In this document: piece after piece, positions 44,134 to 53,567 of the stretch
Numbering within the stretch: position 1 is the stretch's first letter
Layout of the letters: each line of letters starts with the position of its first letter
Source: Celerinatantimonas sp046054195
GTDB taxonomy: Bacteria; Pseudomonadota; Gammaproteobacteria; Enterobacterales; Celerinatantimonadaceae
Direction of reading: 5' to 3'
DNA length: 64,000 bases
Assembly: GCF_046054195.1 (NCBI RefSeq)
Contig: NZ_JBEQCS010000009.1
Coordinates: 1-64,000 of the forward strand
Program-made: the position numbers and the translations under genes
Notes under the pieces: generated by a model
Databases searched by the model: none
What the model saw: the letters and a program-made list of their open reading frames with translations, nothing else
What the model was told of the DNA's origin: nothing

Positions 44134-47100
44134 GTGAATCATATCTATCGTACCATCTGGAATGCGGCTCGACAGGTTTGGCAAGTCGCAGGGGAGCTAG
44201 GTTCTCGTCGGGTAAAAAATACAAAGAAGTCGGTAGTTAAAATTGCCGCAGGGAGCTTAATTCTAGTCTCAGCCAATGTATTGGCAGAATTACCCACAGG
44301 CGGACAAGTTGTCTCAGGCCAAGGGACTATCGCCAGCACAGATTCAACCATGACAATTAACCAATCCAGTCAAAATATGGTCGTTAACTGGAATAGCTTC
44401 TCAATCGGTCAGAATAATCAAGTTCAGTTCGTGCAACCAAGCTCCTCCTCGGCAGTTTTAAACCGAGTGACAGGTTCAGAAGTATCATCTATTCGGGGTC
44501 AGCTAAGTGCCAATGGGCGCGTTTTTCTAATTAACCCCAATGGCGTGTCTTTTTCTAAGGACGCGCAAGTTAACGTTGGCGCCTTAGTAACCTCCACTTT
44601 GGGCATTTCTGACAAAGACTTCATGGCGGGTAATTACACATTTTCTGGTGGCAGTGCCAATGCGGTCATAAACCAAGGCAATATTACCACCGCTGAAGGT
44701 GGCTACGTGGCAATGATCGCAGCGAAGATTATCAATACCGGCAATATAACAACGCCCAAAGGCGCAACCCTGATGGGCGCAGGTTCCACCGTCACATTAG
44801 ATATGGGTGGCACAGTTAAAATTGAAGTCAAACAGTCACTGCTAGACACCTACATTGAGCAAGGTGGCGTTGTAAAAGCTAACGGCGGGTTAATCTATTT
44901 AACCGCAAAAGCGGCTGATGCACTTTCCACCAGCGTCATTAATCACACTGGTATTTCACAGGCGCAAACCTTAAGCAGCACAGAAACAGGTGAAATTGTC
45001 TTACTCGGTGATATGCAAAACGGCCAAGTCAATGTTGCCGGGACACTGGATGCTAGCGCGCCAAATCAAGGCGATGGCGGTTTTATTGAGACCTCTGCTG
45101 CCAATGTGCAGATAAGCGCCGACACCACGGTAACCACCCTTGCCAACGAAGGGCAAACAGGTCAATGGCTGATTGACCCGACTGACTTTACCATTAATGA
45201 AGGCAGTGGTTCGCTTTCTACTAGCAGTATTGGTGCGGACACTTTATCAAGTAATCTGGCAACGACAGATGTTACATTAGCAACGGTTAGCGATGGTAGT
45301 GACGATGGCGACATCAATGTCGATGCAGCGGTTTCATGGGACGCCGATACAACATTAACACTCAACGCCTATAACGATATCAATATTAATGCAGCAATTA
45401 CCGCCTCGGGTGACAGCGCTGGTTTAGCGCTTAACTATGGTGGCTATATTCAAAATAGCGGCACCGTTACCAGCGATACTGATTATAATATCGGAGCTCC
45501 TGTAACGCTCTCTGGTGACAATGCGACATTGAGCATTAATGGCCAATCTTACACTTTAATTCACACGCTAACGCAGGCAAGCCAGTATCTTTCAGCATCC
45601 TCTTATGGCTACTATGCGCTGGCTGAAGGTTTAGATCTTAGTGGAAATACCTTCTCCAATTCGGTTATTTCTTCGCTAAATGGCACCGTAACTGGTCTGG
45701 GCCATACGGTAAGCAATATGACTATCTCAGCGGGAAATCAATCCAATGTTGGGCTTTTTGGTACGGTTCAATCTGGATCGGTGGTTCGGGATTTAGGCGT
45801 CACCGATAGCTCTGTTTCAGGTTATCAAATTACCGGTTTATTAATTGGTGAAAACCACGGCATTGTTCATAACGTTTACGCCACAGGCACAGCAGCGGCT
45901 CGTTATAAAGTCGGTGGATTAATAGGTTACAACTATGGCAGTGTGGATCAGGCTTTTGTCGTAGGCACGGTTTACACCACTTTAGACTATGGCAGTGATA
46001 TTGGTGGTCTAGTGGGCTCTAATAGCGGCACTCTCACTAACGTTTACACCGATACCACCACGACAGTGAATTTTAATAACGCTGGCGGCATTGCCGGTTA
46101 TAACGCAGGGACGATTGATTACGCTTATGCTGCAGGAAGCACCATTGCAACCCAGAGTCAGGGCACTGCTGCGGGCATTTCCTATAATGGAACAGCCACC
46201 AACAGTTACTACGCGACGACCGATGTCGATGGCGAATCGATTAACACGGGAACAAGTACCGGCACAGGCAAAACATATGAAGAACTCGGCCAGCAGAGCA
46301 CTTACTCGGGTTGGGATTCATCCATCTGGACATTTACCAGCGCGCAAGGCAGCGCAGTGGCAGGCTATGGTCTAGGCGCTCTGCCCTATTTAACCAATTT
46401 GACCCCTGACAGTTATATCAACAATGTCACACTGTTTGAGGCAGGCTTTGGCACCGAAGCGAACCCTTATCAAATCACCAGTTGGTCACAGCTACAAAAT
46501 ATTAATGACAGTGACATTATCTCGTCTGGATATTCTTTTGAGTTAGAAAATGACTTAGATAGCTCATCGACTGGATATGATCTTTATGCCAGCAGCAGTG
46601 CCAATAGTGGTGAAGGATGGGACGCTCTCGGCACTGTGAGTGACAACTTCATCGGTAGCTTCGACGGACAAAACTACACGATTTCAGACCTTACTATTAA
46701 TCGCCCAGATAACATTTATTTGGGGTTATTTGGCTACATTAATGACTCCGCCAGTGTTCAGAATATTGCCTTGGATAACGTATCTATTACAGGTGGTTTT
46801 GAATATTTGGGAGGACTTACGGGTTACAATGCAGGCACCATCACTAACGCATCGACCAGTGGCTCGATTACAGCAGGAAGCACAGCTGATGTGATAAATG
46901 CAGGATTTGGTGGCTTAGCGGGAGGCAACATTGGCACGATTAGCGATAGTCACTCGTCGGTGACCATTGATACCAATGCCTCTTATATCGGAGGACTCGT
47001 TGGCTACAATATTACCGGTGGCTCAATTTCAACCAGTTATGCTACAGGGAACATCACCAGCACCGGTTTTGATATTGGTGGGCTTGTCGGCCGCAGTTAC

Positions 47101-49461
47101 GGCTCCATTGATCAATCTTATGCCACTGGCGATGTAATCGGCGCAAGTACCGTGGGTGGATTAGCGGGCCGAGCAAGTGGCACCATTAGTAACTCCTATG
47201 CAACGGGTAGTGTTACTGGTGTGAGTGCAGACGCGAACTCTATCGTCAGTGATCCAGGTTACGATATTGGTGGGCTCGTAGGTCGAAACTACCAAGGAGA
47301 TATCTCTAATTCTTATGCTCTGGGCAGTGTATCAGGGACAAGCGATGTTGGAGGGCTGGTCGGCATTAACGTAGACGGTTCTGAAACCGTGACGAATAGC
47401 TATTATGCAACGACCAATGCTCAAGGCGTGGCCATTGATAGCAGTTATGATTCAACTATCGGCCAAGGATACAGCTATAGTGATTTACTCAACGCATCAA
47501 CCTACGCCAACTGGGACATTTCTGGCACGGGTGGGGATAGTACTATCTGGCGTATCTATGATGGCTACACCACGCCTTTATTGAGAACATTTTTAACAGC
47601 AGCCACTTTAAGTACCAGTGATTCATCGTTAACACAGGTATATAACGGCTCAACAGAGCTGACAGCGGCTATTTCAACCAGTTGGTCCACAGCTGATAGC
47701 TCAACCTTTGATTCAACATTAGTCGATGGGGAACTAACCCTCGATGAGAAAAATGCCGGATCTCGCTCTTTAGTTAACGACTATTATTCAACTCAGCAAG
47801 GCTACGACATTATCACTGGTTCGAGTATTGATAATGTAACTGTTCAGGTCACTCAAAAAGCGCTTAGCTCCGTCTCTGGCATCACCGCTGATGATAAAGT
47901 CTATGATGGCACTACAGCTGCAACGTTAGATACCACAGCCGTCAGCTTTAACGGCATAATTTCAGGTGATGATCTAACCGTTGGCTCCGCCACTAGCAAC
48001 TTTAGTGACAAAAATGTAGCCACCAATAAAACGGTTTCAATCAGCAGCATTAGCTTAAGCGGCACGGATGCAGGCAACTATACGCTTGTCGATGACACCG
48101 CATCGACCACTGCATCCATTAGTGCTAAAGCGCTGAGCTCTGTCTCTGGCATCAGCGCTGATGATAAAGTCTATGATGGCACTACAGCTGCAACGTTAGA
48201 TACCACAGCTGCAAGCTTTAACGGCATGATCACAGGTGATGATTTAACCGTTGCCTCGGCCAGTGGCAGTTTCAGTGATAAAAATGTCGCCACCAATAAA
48301 ACGGTTTCAATCAGCGGCATTAGCTTAAGCGGCACGGATGCAAGCAACTATACCTTGAGCGATGACACAGCATCGACTACTGCATCTATTAGCGCCAAAG
48401 CCCTGAGCTCTGTCTCTGGCATCACCGCTGATGATAAAGTCTATGATGGCACTACAGCTGCAACGTTAGATACCACAGCTGCAAGCTTTAACGGCATGAT
48501 CACAGGTGATGATTTAACCATTGCCTCAGCCAGTGGCAACTTTAGTGACAAAAATGTCGCCACCAATAAAACGGTTTCAATCAGTGACATTAGCTTAAGC
48601 GGCACGGATGCGGGCAACTATACGCTTGTCGATGACACCGCATCGACCACTGCATCCATTAGTGCTAAAGCGCTGAGCTCGGTCTCTGGCATCACCGCCG
48701 CTGATAAAGTCTATGATGGCACTACAGCTGCAACGTTAGATACCACAGCAGCTAGCTTTAATGGCATGATCACAGGTGATGATTTAACCGTTGCTTCGGC
48801 CAGTGGCAGTTTCAGTGATAAAAATGTAGCCACCAATAAAACGGTTTCAATCAGTGGCATTAGCTTAAGCGGCAGCGATATCGGCAACTATACGTTAAGC
48901 TCAAATGTCGCCACCACAACGGCGGATATTACCGCTCGACCAGTCACGGTCAGTGCTGATGATCAAAGTAAAGATGTGGGCGACACAGACCCAATATTCA
49001 CCTATCAAACCAGTTGCGGCAGTTTTAGCAGCAATTGTGGACTCGTGGCTGGCGAGTCGTTAACAGGTGACTTAACGCGAGATAGTGGCGAAAGCGCCGG
49101 AACTTATGCAATTACTCAAGGCACATTGACCAATAGCAATAATCCTAACTATAACCTGAGCTATCAAGCGGGTTCATTGGTCATTAATCCGCTTGAGTCA
49201 ACAGCGCTAACTGTGCCACGGTCGGTCATTATTACCCGGACAGTTTTGGAACAGCCTCGCACGAATGTGACGACCAATTCTGTGACAGACTCATATACCA
49301 ATACATTGCTTAACGAAAATGAGTCACAAATGAGTGTTGAGTATATTTCAAGTGTGAATGATATCCCTAAAGCGCACTCAAATCGCTCACCACTTTATGT
49401 TGTAGATGGCGGATTACTGTTACCAGCACTACAGTTAAACAATCAATCGGTCGAAAATTAA
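44134..49461 (+). CDS. Two-partner secretion adhesin (TpsA, filamentous haemagglutinin-type)
   Basis: 1775-residue exoprotein from GTG 44134, with GGGAG 8 nt upstream; a TTG at 44119 is a poorer choice. The extended signal peptide starts MNHIYRTIWNAARQVWQVA and ends near ANVLA. The TPS domain follows with VVNWNSFSIGQNNQVQF and FLINPNGVSF. The middle has many GLUG-like motifs such as IGGLVGYN. Four near-identical 90-residue YDG repeats (from about residue 1242) precede an MBG-like region with the only two cysteines in the protein. It is exported by the TpsB encoded 13 bp downstream and probably acts in adhesion or biofilm formation. Confidence 0.93.
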   Translation: MNHIYRTIWNAARQVWQVAGELGSRRVKNTKKSVVKIAAGSLILVSANVLAELPTGGQVVSGQGTIASTDSTMTINQSSQNMVVNWNSFSIGQNNQVQFVQPSSSSAVLNRVTGSEVSSIRGQLSANGRVFLINPNGVSFSKDAQVNVGALVTSTLGISDKDFMAGNYTFSGGSANAVINQGNITTAEGGYVAMIAAKIINTGNITTPKGATLMGAGSTVTLDMGGTVKIEVKQSLLDTYIEQGGVVKANGGLIYLTAKAADALSTSVINHTGISQAQTLSSTETGEIVLLGDMQNGQVNVAGTLDASAPNQGDGGFIETSAANVQISADTTVTTLANEGQTGQWLIDPTDFTINEGSGSLSTSSIGADTLSSNLATTDVTLATVSDGSDDGDINVDAAVSWDADTTLTLNAYNDININAAITASGDSAGLALNYGGYIQNSGTVTSDTDYNIGAPVTLSGDNATLSINGQSYTLIHTLTQASQYLSASSYGYYALAEGLDLSGNTFSNSVISSLNGTVTGLGHTVSNMTISAGNQSNVGLFGTVQSGSVVRDLGVTDSSVSGYQITGLLIGENHGIVHNVYATGTAAARYKVGGLIGYNYGSVDQAFVVGTVYTTLDYGSDIGGLVGSNSGTLTNVYTDTTTTVNFNNAGGIAGYNAGTIDYAYAAGSTIATQSQGTAAGISYNGTATNSYYATTDVDGESINTGTSTGTGKTYEELGQQSTYSGWDSSIWTFTSAQGSAVAGYGLGALPYLTNLTPDSYINNVTLFEAGFGTEANPYQITSWSQLQNINDSDIISSGYSFELENDLDSSSTGYDLYASSSANSGEGWDALGTVSDNFIGSFDGQNYTISDLTINRPDNIYLGLFGYINDSASVQNIALDNVSITGGFEYLGGLTGYNAGTITNASTSGSITAGSTADVINAGFGGLAGGNIGTISDSHSSVTIDTNASYIGGLVGYNITGGSISTSYATGNITSTGFDIGGLVGRSYGSIDQSYATGDVIGASTVGGLAGRASGTISNSYATGSVTGVSADANSIVSDPGYDIGGLVGRNYQGDISNSYALGSVSGTSDVGGLVGINVDGSETVTNSYYATTNAQGVAIDSSYDSTIGQGYSYSDLLNASTYANWDISGTGGDSTIWRIYDGYTTPLLRTFLTAATLSTSDSSLTQVYNGSTELTAAISTSWSTADSSTFDSTLVDGELTLDEKNAGSRSLVNDYYSTQQGYDIITGSSIDNVTVQVTQKALSSVSGITADDKVYDGTTAATLDTTAVSFNGIISGDDLTVGSATSNFSDKNVATNKTVSISSISLSGTDAGNYTLVDDTASTTASISAKALSSVSGISADDKVYDGTTAATLDTTAASFNGMITGDDLTVASASGSFSDKNVATNKTVSISGISLSGTDASNYTLSDDTASTTASISAKALSSVSGITADDKVYDGTTAATLDTTAASFNGMITGDDLTIASASGNFSDKNVATNKTVSISDISLSGTDAGNYTLVDDTASTTASISAKALSSVSGITAADKVYDGTTAATLDTTAASFNGMITGDDLTVASASGSFSDKNVATNKTVSISGISLSGSDIGNYTLSSNVATTTADITARPVTVSADDQSKDVGDTDPIFTYQTSCGSFSSNCGLVAGESLTGDLTRDSGESAGTYAITQGTLTNSNNPNYNLSYQAGSLVINPLESTALTVPRSVIITRTVLEQPRTNVTTNSVTDSYTNTLLNENESQMSVEYISSVNDIPKAHSNRSPLYVVDGGLLLPALQLNNQSVEN
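47857..48936 (+). repeat. Four tandem 270-bp YDG repeats in the adhesin gene
   Basis: Units begin at about 47857, 48127, 48397 and 48667. Each encodes KALSSVSGI...DDKVYDGTT then AATLDTTA..FNG.I.GDDLT and ends with a variable GTDAGNYTL segment. Long identical blocks are shared between units at the DNA level, while the fourth diverges at its end. Recombination between units would change copy number in frame. Confidence 0.95.
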
Positions 49462-49474
49462 GGGAAAAATATAC

Positions 49475-51109
49475 ATGGACCGTCTTAGCAAATCGTTTCC
49501 TTATTTTTTAGTATTAATGGCCTCTGGCGCAGCAATCGCTGCGCCAGCAGTGCCTCCCGATGCGGGGTTAATCTATCAGCAACAACAAGCTCACGAGAAT
49601 AATGCTCCGCCATCATCACAGTTACCGTTAGATTTAAAAGGACAATCGCTTGGCAAAGCTCAGCAAGGAGGAACCAAAGTTGTATTGAAAAAAGTAAATT
49701 TTACTGGCAATACAATTTATTCGGATGAGCAATTACAAAAAGTCATCGGTTCTGTCAAAGGAAAGTCATTTGATTTAGCAGGCCTTCGAAATTTGGCTAA
49801 TCAGGTCAGTCAGTATTATCGAAAACACGGCTATAGTTTTGCCACAGCACTGCTGCCTGCACAAAAATTAAGCTCAGGCGAACTAACAATTCAAGTTGTT
49901 GAAGGTCAGTATGGCCAAGTTACCATCAAGGGTAACGACGCTGCTATAAATAAAGCGATTAGCCCCTACTTGAGCACACTAAAAAGTGGCGAGGTGATTG
50001 AATCATCCTCACTTGAACGCCAGTTATTGCTGATTAAAGATCTGCCTGGCATCGATGCAACACCTGTTTTAAAACCCGGAGCACAAACTGGCCGAGGTGA
50101 TCTCGATGTCGAAGTTGACCCCCAACAACGTGTTCGAGCCCTCATTGGCGGCGATAACTATGGCAGTCGCTATTCGGGTGAATATCGGCTACGAGCCGCT
50201 TTAAGTGCCAATCATCTATTTAAAGTTGGCGATGAATTAAGTTTATCTGGCTCTTATTCAAATGAAGACACCTGGCTAGGTGGTATCAACTACGTGCTCC
50301 CCGTAGGCTACGATGGACTAAAAGCGAACGTAGGCTATTCACACACCGATTACCAGTTAGGACACGGCTTTGAAGGCTATACCGGGACGGCCGATATCTA
50401 TGCGGCAGGGGTCAGTTATCCGGCCATCCGCTCGCAAAACTCGAATCTGTCACTGAGCGCAACCTTTCAATACAAACGTCTTGATGATGATGCCTTATCA
50501 GTTTACGACAAAACAGCACATAGCCAGAGCGTTCCGCTGACAATCAACTTTGACCGTCGTGACGCACTGTTAGGCGGGGGTATCACTTGGGGTCAATTGA
50601 CACTGACACCGGGCAAAATCAAGGTTGCACAAACCGACACAGACTCAGAGCGAAGTGGTTTTACAAAATGGGATCTTGAGCTTTCAAGAATACAAAATGT
50701 GGGCGCAGGATTTAATCTCTACGCACATATGCGCGGCCAGTGGGTCGATCACGATACAATCGATGGTTCAGAAAGCTTCTATCTAGGAGGGCCAGATGGA
50801 GTCCGTGCCTATCCAGTGGGTGAAGGCTCTGATGCCAGAGGCGTATTGGGGCAGGTTGAACTGCGCTATCAAAAGTTACCTTATGGATTAAGCCCTTACC
50901 TTTTTGTTGATAGCGGCTATACACCCAATGGTGGCATTGATACCGGTGACAGTCGCCATTTAACCGGCGCAGGTGTTGGACTTCGCGCCAATTACCAAGG
51001 ATTTAGTGTAACCACCGCAGTGGCTTGGAAAGTTGATGGTGGTAACGCGCTCTCTGATGATGAGCAGCGCAATCCTCGATTTTGGGTTAGCGCAGGTTAT
51101 CAATTTTAA
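49475..51109 (+). CDS. Two-partner secretion outer-membrane transporter (TpsB, ShlB/FhaC family)
   Basis: 544-residue Omp85-type beta-barrel. A signal peptide (about 1-25) precedes the plug helix region and two POTRA domains: the first spans VVLKKVNFTGNTIYSDEQLQKVIG and RKHGYSFATALLPAQ, the second GQVTIKGNDAAINKAISPYL. The C-terminal barrel carries FYLGGPDGVRAYPVGEGSDARG, the conserved TpsB motif that forms the substrate-gating loop, and ends in the typical aromatic GYQF. It exports the TpsA protein encoded just upstream. A terminator follows. Confidence 0.95.
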   Translation: MDRLSKSFPYFLVLMASGAAIAAPAVPPDAGLIYQQQQAHENNAPPSSQLPLDLKGQSLGKAQQGGTKVVLKKVNFTGNTIYSDEQLQKVIGSVKGKSFDLAGLRNLANQVSQYYRKHGYSFATALLPAQKLSSGELTIQVVEGQYGQVTIKGNDAAINKAISPYLSTLKSGEVIESSSLERQLLLIKDLPGIDATPVLKPGAQTGRGDLDVEVDPQQRVRALIGGDNYGSRYSGEYRLRAALSANHLFKVGDELSLSGSYSNEDTWLGGINYVLPVGYDGLKANVGYSHTDYQLGHGFEGYTGTADIYAAGVSYPAIRSQNSNLSLSATFQYKRLDDDALSVYDKTAHSQSVPLTINFDRRDALLGGGITWGQLTLTPGKIKVAQTDTDSERSGFTKWDLELSRIQNVGAGFNLYAHMRGQWVDHDTIDGSESFYLGGPDGVRAYPVGEGSDARGVLGQVELRYQKLPYGLSPYLFVDSGYTPNGGIDTGDSRHLTGAGVGLRANYQGFSVTTAVAWKVDGGNALSDDEQRNPRFWVSAGYQF

Positions 51110-51129
51110 GCCCAATAGAAACTCGCATT

Positions 51130-51157
51130 AAGGAGTGTTTTCACACACTCCTTTTTT
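51130..51157 (+). terminator. Terminator of the tpsA-tpsB operon
   Basis: AAGGAGTG / CACTCCTT stem with an 8-nt loop and a T-run on the plus strand. The A-rich left side could serve the convergent eamA gene more weakly. Confidence 0.85.
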
Positions 51158-51173
51158 ATTGCTTTGTTTTTAT

Positions 51174-52094
51174 TTAATCGCGATCAGATAAAACGGGTTG
51201 CGTATGTTTTATGGCCTGCATTAAGCGTGGGGCAAACATATTGATGACCAACGCGATGGCAATGATGACGCCGCCGATAAGCTGATGAATATTCATCTTT
51301 TCACCTAGTAACAAAAAAGCACTCACCAAACCAAATACTGGCACAAGTAACGACAGCGGCGCAACTTGAGAGGTTTCATAACGGCTTAATAAAAAGCTCC
51401 AGCCACCGTAACCGACGATTGTGGCTAAAAATGACAGATAAGCGATTGAGAAAATATTATGCCAAGCAATATGCACCAGCGCTTGAACAATGGTCGCAGG
51501 GCCATCGAATAACAGCGATGACAGAGCAAACGCGGCGGTTGGCACCAATGCACTCCAGACAATGAGCGACATCGTAGGCGTTGGATGGTTACGCATAATC
51601 ACTTTATTGGCGATATTTCCCATCGCCCATGATGATGCCCCACCGATACTCAATGCTAACGCAAAGACCGAAACGCTCTGAGCACTAGGACCTTGTGCGA
51701 CAGCCAGCATAAAAATACCAACGGCGGCTAATATAATTGCCACAATATTATGCAGCTTAATTTTCTCTTTTAAGAGCAGAGCACCTAACACAATCGTCAC
51801 GAATGCCTGCACCTGAATAATCAGCGATGCTAACCCCGCAGGGAGCCCAATTTTTAAGGCCCAGAACAACAGTGCGAATTGCCCAAAACTAATCGTGATG
51901 CCATAGATAAATAACCATTTAAATGGCACCGGGGGACGCTTTACAAAAAAGATCGCTGGGAAAGCGACAAAGAAAAAGCGTAAAAAAGCCAATAAAAGAG
52001 ATGGCATACCTTCAAGGCCGACTTTGATAACCACAAAATTCACGCCCCAGATCAGCACAATACACAGTGCCAATAGTTTGTCCCGCAGTAACAT
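51174..52094 (-). CDS. eamA: EamA-type amino-acid metabolite exporter
   Basis: Ten-helix DMT exporter of 306 residues from ATG 52094 (AAAGGA, 6 nt upstream; a TTG at 52097 is less likely). It matches E. coli EamA closely: IWGVNFVVIKVGLEGMPSLL, YGITISFGQFALLFWAL, VIWSALVP and RYETSQVAPLSLLVPVFGL. E. coli EamA exports cysteine and O-acetylserine pathway metabolites. It stands alone between the secretion operon and the Met-rich locus. Confidence 0.9.
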   Translation of the reverse strand: MLLRDKLLALCIVLIWGVNFVVIKVGLEGMPSLLLAFLRFFFVAFPAIFFVKRPPVPFKWLFIYGITISFGQFALLFWALKIGLPAGLASLIIQVQAFVTIVLGALLLKEKIKLHNIVAIILAAVGIFMLAVAQGPSAQSVSVFALALSIGGASSWAMGNIANKVIMRNHPTPTMSLIVWSALVPTAAFALSSLLFDGPATIVQALVHIAWHNIFSIAYLSFLATIVGYGGWSFLLSRYETSQVAPLSLLVPVFGLVSAFLLLGEKMNIHQLIGGVIIAIALVINMFAPRLMQAIKHTQPVLSDRD

Positions 52095-52230
52095 CAATTA
52101 TCCTTTAAACATCCTGTAATGCTCTATCATTATGGGCAAATGAGTGAACGTCAATGGATTTCTGATGCACTATTTAATCGCTGATAAAATACAATTCCGT
52201 TAGCTCTGTTTCATGCAACTGATTTAACGC

Positions 52231-52656
52231 TTAATTTGCCTGTTGTGCAGCGTTATTACTCGTATTGTTTTGTTGATACCAACCCATGCCACCAGATTGA
52301 CCCATCATATTTGACCTCATACGCGAGTATTGCCCATTGGCATTCGAGTTTTGATAGCCCTGCATATGCCAGCCCATATGAGAATTGCCCATCCCATAGC
52401 CCATTTGCGCGCCACGAGACCCCATGCTCATCATCGAATTTTGTCTGCCCAAACAAAATTCACGCATCTGACTCATCCACTGTTGCATCTGCTGATAGTA
52501 ATGATTCATTGGCGCTGCATTTTGATATCCCGGTGCTGCATTGCCAGCAGTAGTATTGGCGTAGTATTGACTCGCGTTGTTATGCCAATGCGCATAAGCA
52601 CCGACAGATACAACTAAAGTAGTTACAATAAGAGCCGCTTTGGTAAAAGTTTTCAT
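52231..52656 (-). CDS. Secreted Met-rich protein of unknown function
   Basis: 141 residues with a signal peptide ending near VGAYA and a mature part rich in Met, Asn, Gln, Gly and Tyr. Sixteen Met are present in all, mostly in clusters such as SMMSMGSRG and RSNMMGQSGGMG, plus some His and one Cys. Such composition suits soft-metal (copper or silver) binding or oxidant scavenging. It is divergent from a two-component system whose sensor contains a similar motif (QQMQ...RQxNSMM). Function is inferred only from composition and position. Confidence 0.75.
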   Translation of the reverse strand: MKTFTKAALIVTTLVVSVGAYAHWHNNASQYYANTTAGNAAPGYQNAAPMNHYYQQMQQWMSQMREFCLGRQNSMMSMGSRGAQMGYGMGNSHMGWHMQGYQNSNANGQYSRMRSNMMGQSGGMGWYQQNNTSNNAAQQAN

Positions 52657-52841
52657 GGTTTGTCCCCTTCATCACATTCGTTTGTCTACAGGACTATTAC
52701 AGCAACTTTGAGCGTTGAATATGTGTCGCAACTACTTTGTTTTCTGACGAAGATTGACAAACAGAGTTTGTGACAAACTTTGACACACTTTTTAGTGCAA
52801 GCTGTATATAGTAACAAGGGTCAGTTTTCCAAGAGGTTGAA

Positions 52842-53567
52842 ATGCAAAAGGCTTATCAGATACTTGTCGTTGACGATCACAAAGACATTCGAGACTTGCT
52901 GCAGCGATTTTTAAACCAGCATGGTCTTAGTGTTGCAACAGCAGCAGATGGCAATGAGATGTATGAGAAAATGGCCGCACAGCATTTTGACCTGCTCATC
53001 TTGGATTTAATGCTCCCAGGTAAAGATGGCATCACATTGTGTCGCGAGCTGCGTGCCAGCACGAACATGCCAATTATTATGCTGACCGCGCTTGGCGAAG
53101 ATGTCGATCGTATCGTTGGATTAGAAGTGGGCGCGGATGATTATGTTGCCAAACCTTTTAATCCACGCGAATTGCTAGCTAGAATCAAATCAGTTTTACG
53201 GCGCCATTTTGCGATTCCCAATATTGAACAGCAGCTCAGCGCGAATCCAACGCATTATGAATTCTCAGACTGGAAACTCGACACGACCACTCGTGAACTA
53301 CTCGACCCAGAAGGGACTTTGGTGCCACTGACTTCGAGCGAATTTACTATGTTGGCCGCATTTTTATCACACCCAAATGTGGTACTCAGCCGTGAAGACT
53401 TACTCAAATTAGTTCAAGGTCGAGGAGCCGATGTTTATGACCGCGCCATCGATACGCTCATTAGCAGACTTCGTAAAAAAATTGAAATCGATCCCAAACA
53501 ACCTAAATTGATCAAAACCATTTGGGGCGGTGGCTACCAGTTTAGTTGTGAGGTCATGCATGGTTAA
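52842..53567 (+). CDS. OmpR/PhoB-family response regulator
   Basis: 241 residues. The receiver domain has D11/D12, phospho-acceptor D55 in LILDLMLPG and K104 in AKPFNPRE. The C-terminal winged helix includes SSEFTMLAAFLSHPNVVLSREDLL and DRAIDTLISRLRKKIEIDP. It overlaps the sensor kinase start by 8 bp. It is expected to control the divergent Met-rich protein and possibly its own operon. Confidence 0.95.
   Translation: MQKAYQILVVDDHKDIRDLLQRFLNQHGLSVATAADGNEMYEKMAAQHFDLLILDLMLPGKDGITLCRELRASTNMPIIMLTALGEDVDRIVGLEVGADDYVAKPFNPRELLARIKSVLRRHFAIPNIEQQLSANPTHYEFSDWKLDTTTRELLDPEGTLVPLTSSEFTMLAAFLSHPNVVLSREDLLKLVQGRGADVYDRAIDTLISRLRKKIEIDPKQPKLIKTIWGGGYQFSCEVMHG

Noticed and set aside
47857..48936. 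Regular repeats that could be mistaken for a CRISPR array
   Set aside because: The 270-bp units are contiguous, coding and in frame, with no spacers.
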